From Rubrolithibacter sp043763625 (GTDB lineage: Bacteria > Bacteroidota > Bacteroidia > Sphingobacteriales > Sphingobacteriaceae): a stretch of DNA of 43,335 nt. The stretch is taken from NCBI GenBank assembly GCA_043763625.1, contig JAYULL010000108.1, positions 1 through 43,335 on the forward strand, in the 5' to 3' direction. The position numbers and the translations under genes are program-made. Shown piece by piece: positions 42,591 to 43,335 of this stretch. Position 1 is the stretch's first letter; each line of letters starts with the position of its first letter. Below the pieces are notes generated by a model, which ran no database searches, was not told where the DNA came from, and saw only the letters and a list, made by a program, of their open reading frames with translations.

Positions 42591-43335
42591 ATGCGAAGAC
42601 TTAATTTTTTGTTGCCTTTAATTTTTTTGATAACCTTTTTCTCGTGCTCCGGATTGCAAACACCCGGCAATAGTGTTTCCAAAACCCAAAAAAAACCCCT
42701 CATTGTTTTTGTCACCGGCGATCATGAGTACAGCGGAGAAGTAACTCTACCAATATTAGCCAAAGAGCTTGAAAAAAATTACGGAATGCGGACTATAGTT
42801 TTAAAATCCAGCCCGGATCAGAATGCAGAAGAAAACATCCCCGGACTTGAAGCCTTAAAAGAGGCCGATCTTGCAGTTTTTTTCCTCCGCTGGCGCCGCC
42901 TGCCTGCAGACCAAGTAAAATATATCGATGATTATCTTAAGACAGGAAAACCGATAATTGGATTTCGTACCAGTACGCATTCTTTTAAATACCCGGCGGG
43001 GCATCCCCTTGAAAAATGGAATGCATTTGGCGAGTTTGCGTTGGGCGCTCCTCCCGGATGGGAAGGCAAAGCCAATCACACACACTGCGGCCACACTTGC
43101 AGTACTGATATAAGAATTATCAAAAAAGCCGGGGGGCACCCTATTTTAAAGGGCGTTGATACTGCCTTTCACGTACGTTCTTGGCTTTATAAAGTACTTC
43201 CCGATTTTCCTGCTAAGGGTTCTGATTGGTTAATGATGGGCAAAGCCGTTGACTCCGAAAAACCCGGCTTTATCGATAATCCTGTTGCTTGGACTTGGAA
43301 AACCTCTTGGGGAGCACGAGTTTTTACCACTACGA
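42591..43335 (+). CDS. ThuA-domain lipoprotein (cut by window end)
   Basis: An open frame of 248 codons running off the right edge. It starts MRRLNFLLPLIFLITFFSC, a lipoprotein signal with Cys19, and continues with the ThuA (trehalose-utilisation-like) class I glutamine-amidotransferase fold: KPLIVFVTGDHEYSGEVTLP, LKEADLAVFFLRWRRLPADQ, YLKTGKPIIGFRTSTHSF, and HPILKGVDTAFHVRSWLYKV. In Bacteroidota, ThuA proteins often occur with sugar oxidoreductases and are linked to sugar use; the exact reaction is not established. The C-terminal part is outside the window. It is divergent from the FG-GAP gene with 174 bases between. Confidence 0.88.
   Translation, partial: MRRLNFLLPLIFLITFFSCSGLQTPGNSVSKTQKKPLIVFVTGDHEYSGEVTLPILAKELEKNYGMRTIVLKSSPDQNAEENIPGLEALKEADLAVFFLRWRRLPADQVKYIDDYLKTGKPIIGFRTSTHSFKYPAGHPLEKWNAFGEFALGAPPGWEGKANHTHCGHTCSTDIRIIKKAGGHPILKGVDTAFHVRSWLYKVLPDFPAKGSDWLMMGKAVDSEKPGFIDNPVAWTWKTSWGARVFTTT

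Overview
The window reads as chromosomal DNA of a Bacteroidota bacterium, most likely a sphingobacterium related to Pedobacter or Solitalea (inference). Seen: AT-rich DNA, few Shine-Dalgarno sites, at least twelve lipoproteins (many starting Cys-Lys-Lys after the lipobox), TonB receptors with an N-terminal carboxypeptidase-regulatory-like domain, and FG-GAP/ASPIC-UnbV, SLBB-export and S41 families typical of that phylum. No tRNA, rRNA, intact insertion sequence or CRISPR array was seen.

Layout. (1) 389-7391 is part of an exopolysaccharide locus: a minus-strand run of a Wza-like SLBB export protein, a Wzz-like chain-length protein and two glycosyltransferases, divergent from a Wzy-like polymerase. 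(2) 7419-20977 is an outer-membrane region on the minus strand: an OMP plus S41 lipoprotein pair, then two consecutive modules of TonB-dependent receptor plus beta-helix lipoprotein, then a third lipoprotein of the same general type and a small lipoprotein. (3) 21213-27399 is a tightly packed plus-strand operon of five glycosyltransferases and one acyltransferase. (4) 27478-28113 is a decaying GH71/99-like gene. (5) 28257-32264 repeats the arrangement known from E. coli: tesA divergent from ybbA-ybbP. (6) 32399-33236 holds a lipocalin-like lipoprotein, a BON protein and an SH3b protein. (7) 33494-34876 is an APC-type amino acid permease. (8) 35027-37634 holds two beta-helix lipoproteins, followed by a convergent fimbrillin-like lipoprotein. 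(9) 38829-42416 is a 1195-residue FG-GAP/ASPIC-UnbV lipoprotein, divergent from a ThuA-domain lipoprotein cut by the window end.

How the genes may work together. Regions 1 and 3 together supply sugar transfer, acylation, polymerisation, chain-length control and export for a surface glycan. The flippase, the initiating sugar-phosphate transferase and a tyrosine kinase are not in the window. Region 2 is the best candidate for a poorly described system: each TonB receptor is coupled to a surface beta-helix lipoprotein in the place where SusC receptors have a SusD lipoprotein, and the whole module is duplicated and diverged. Its substrate cannot be read from the sequence.
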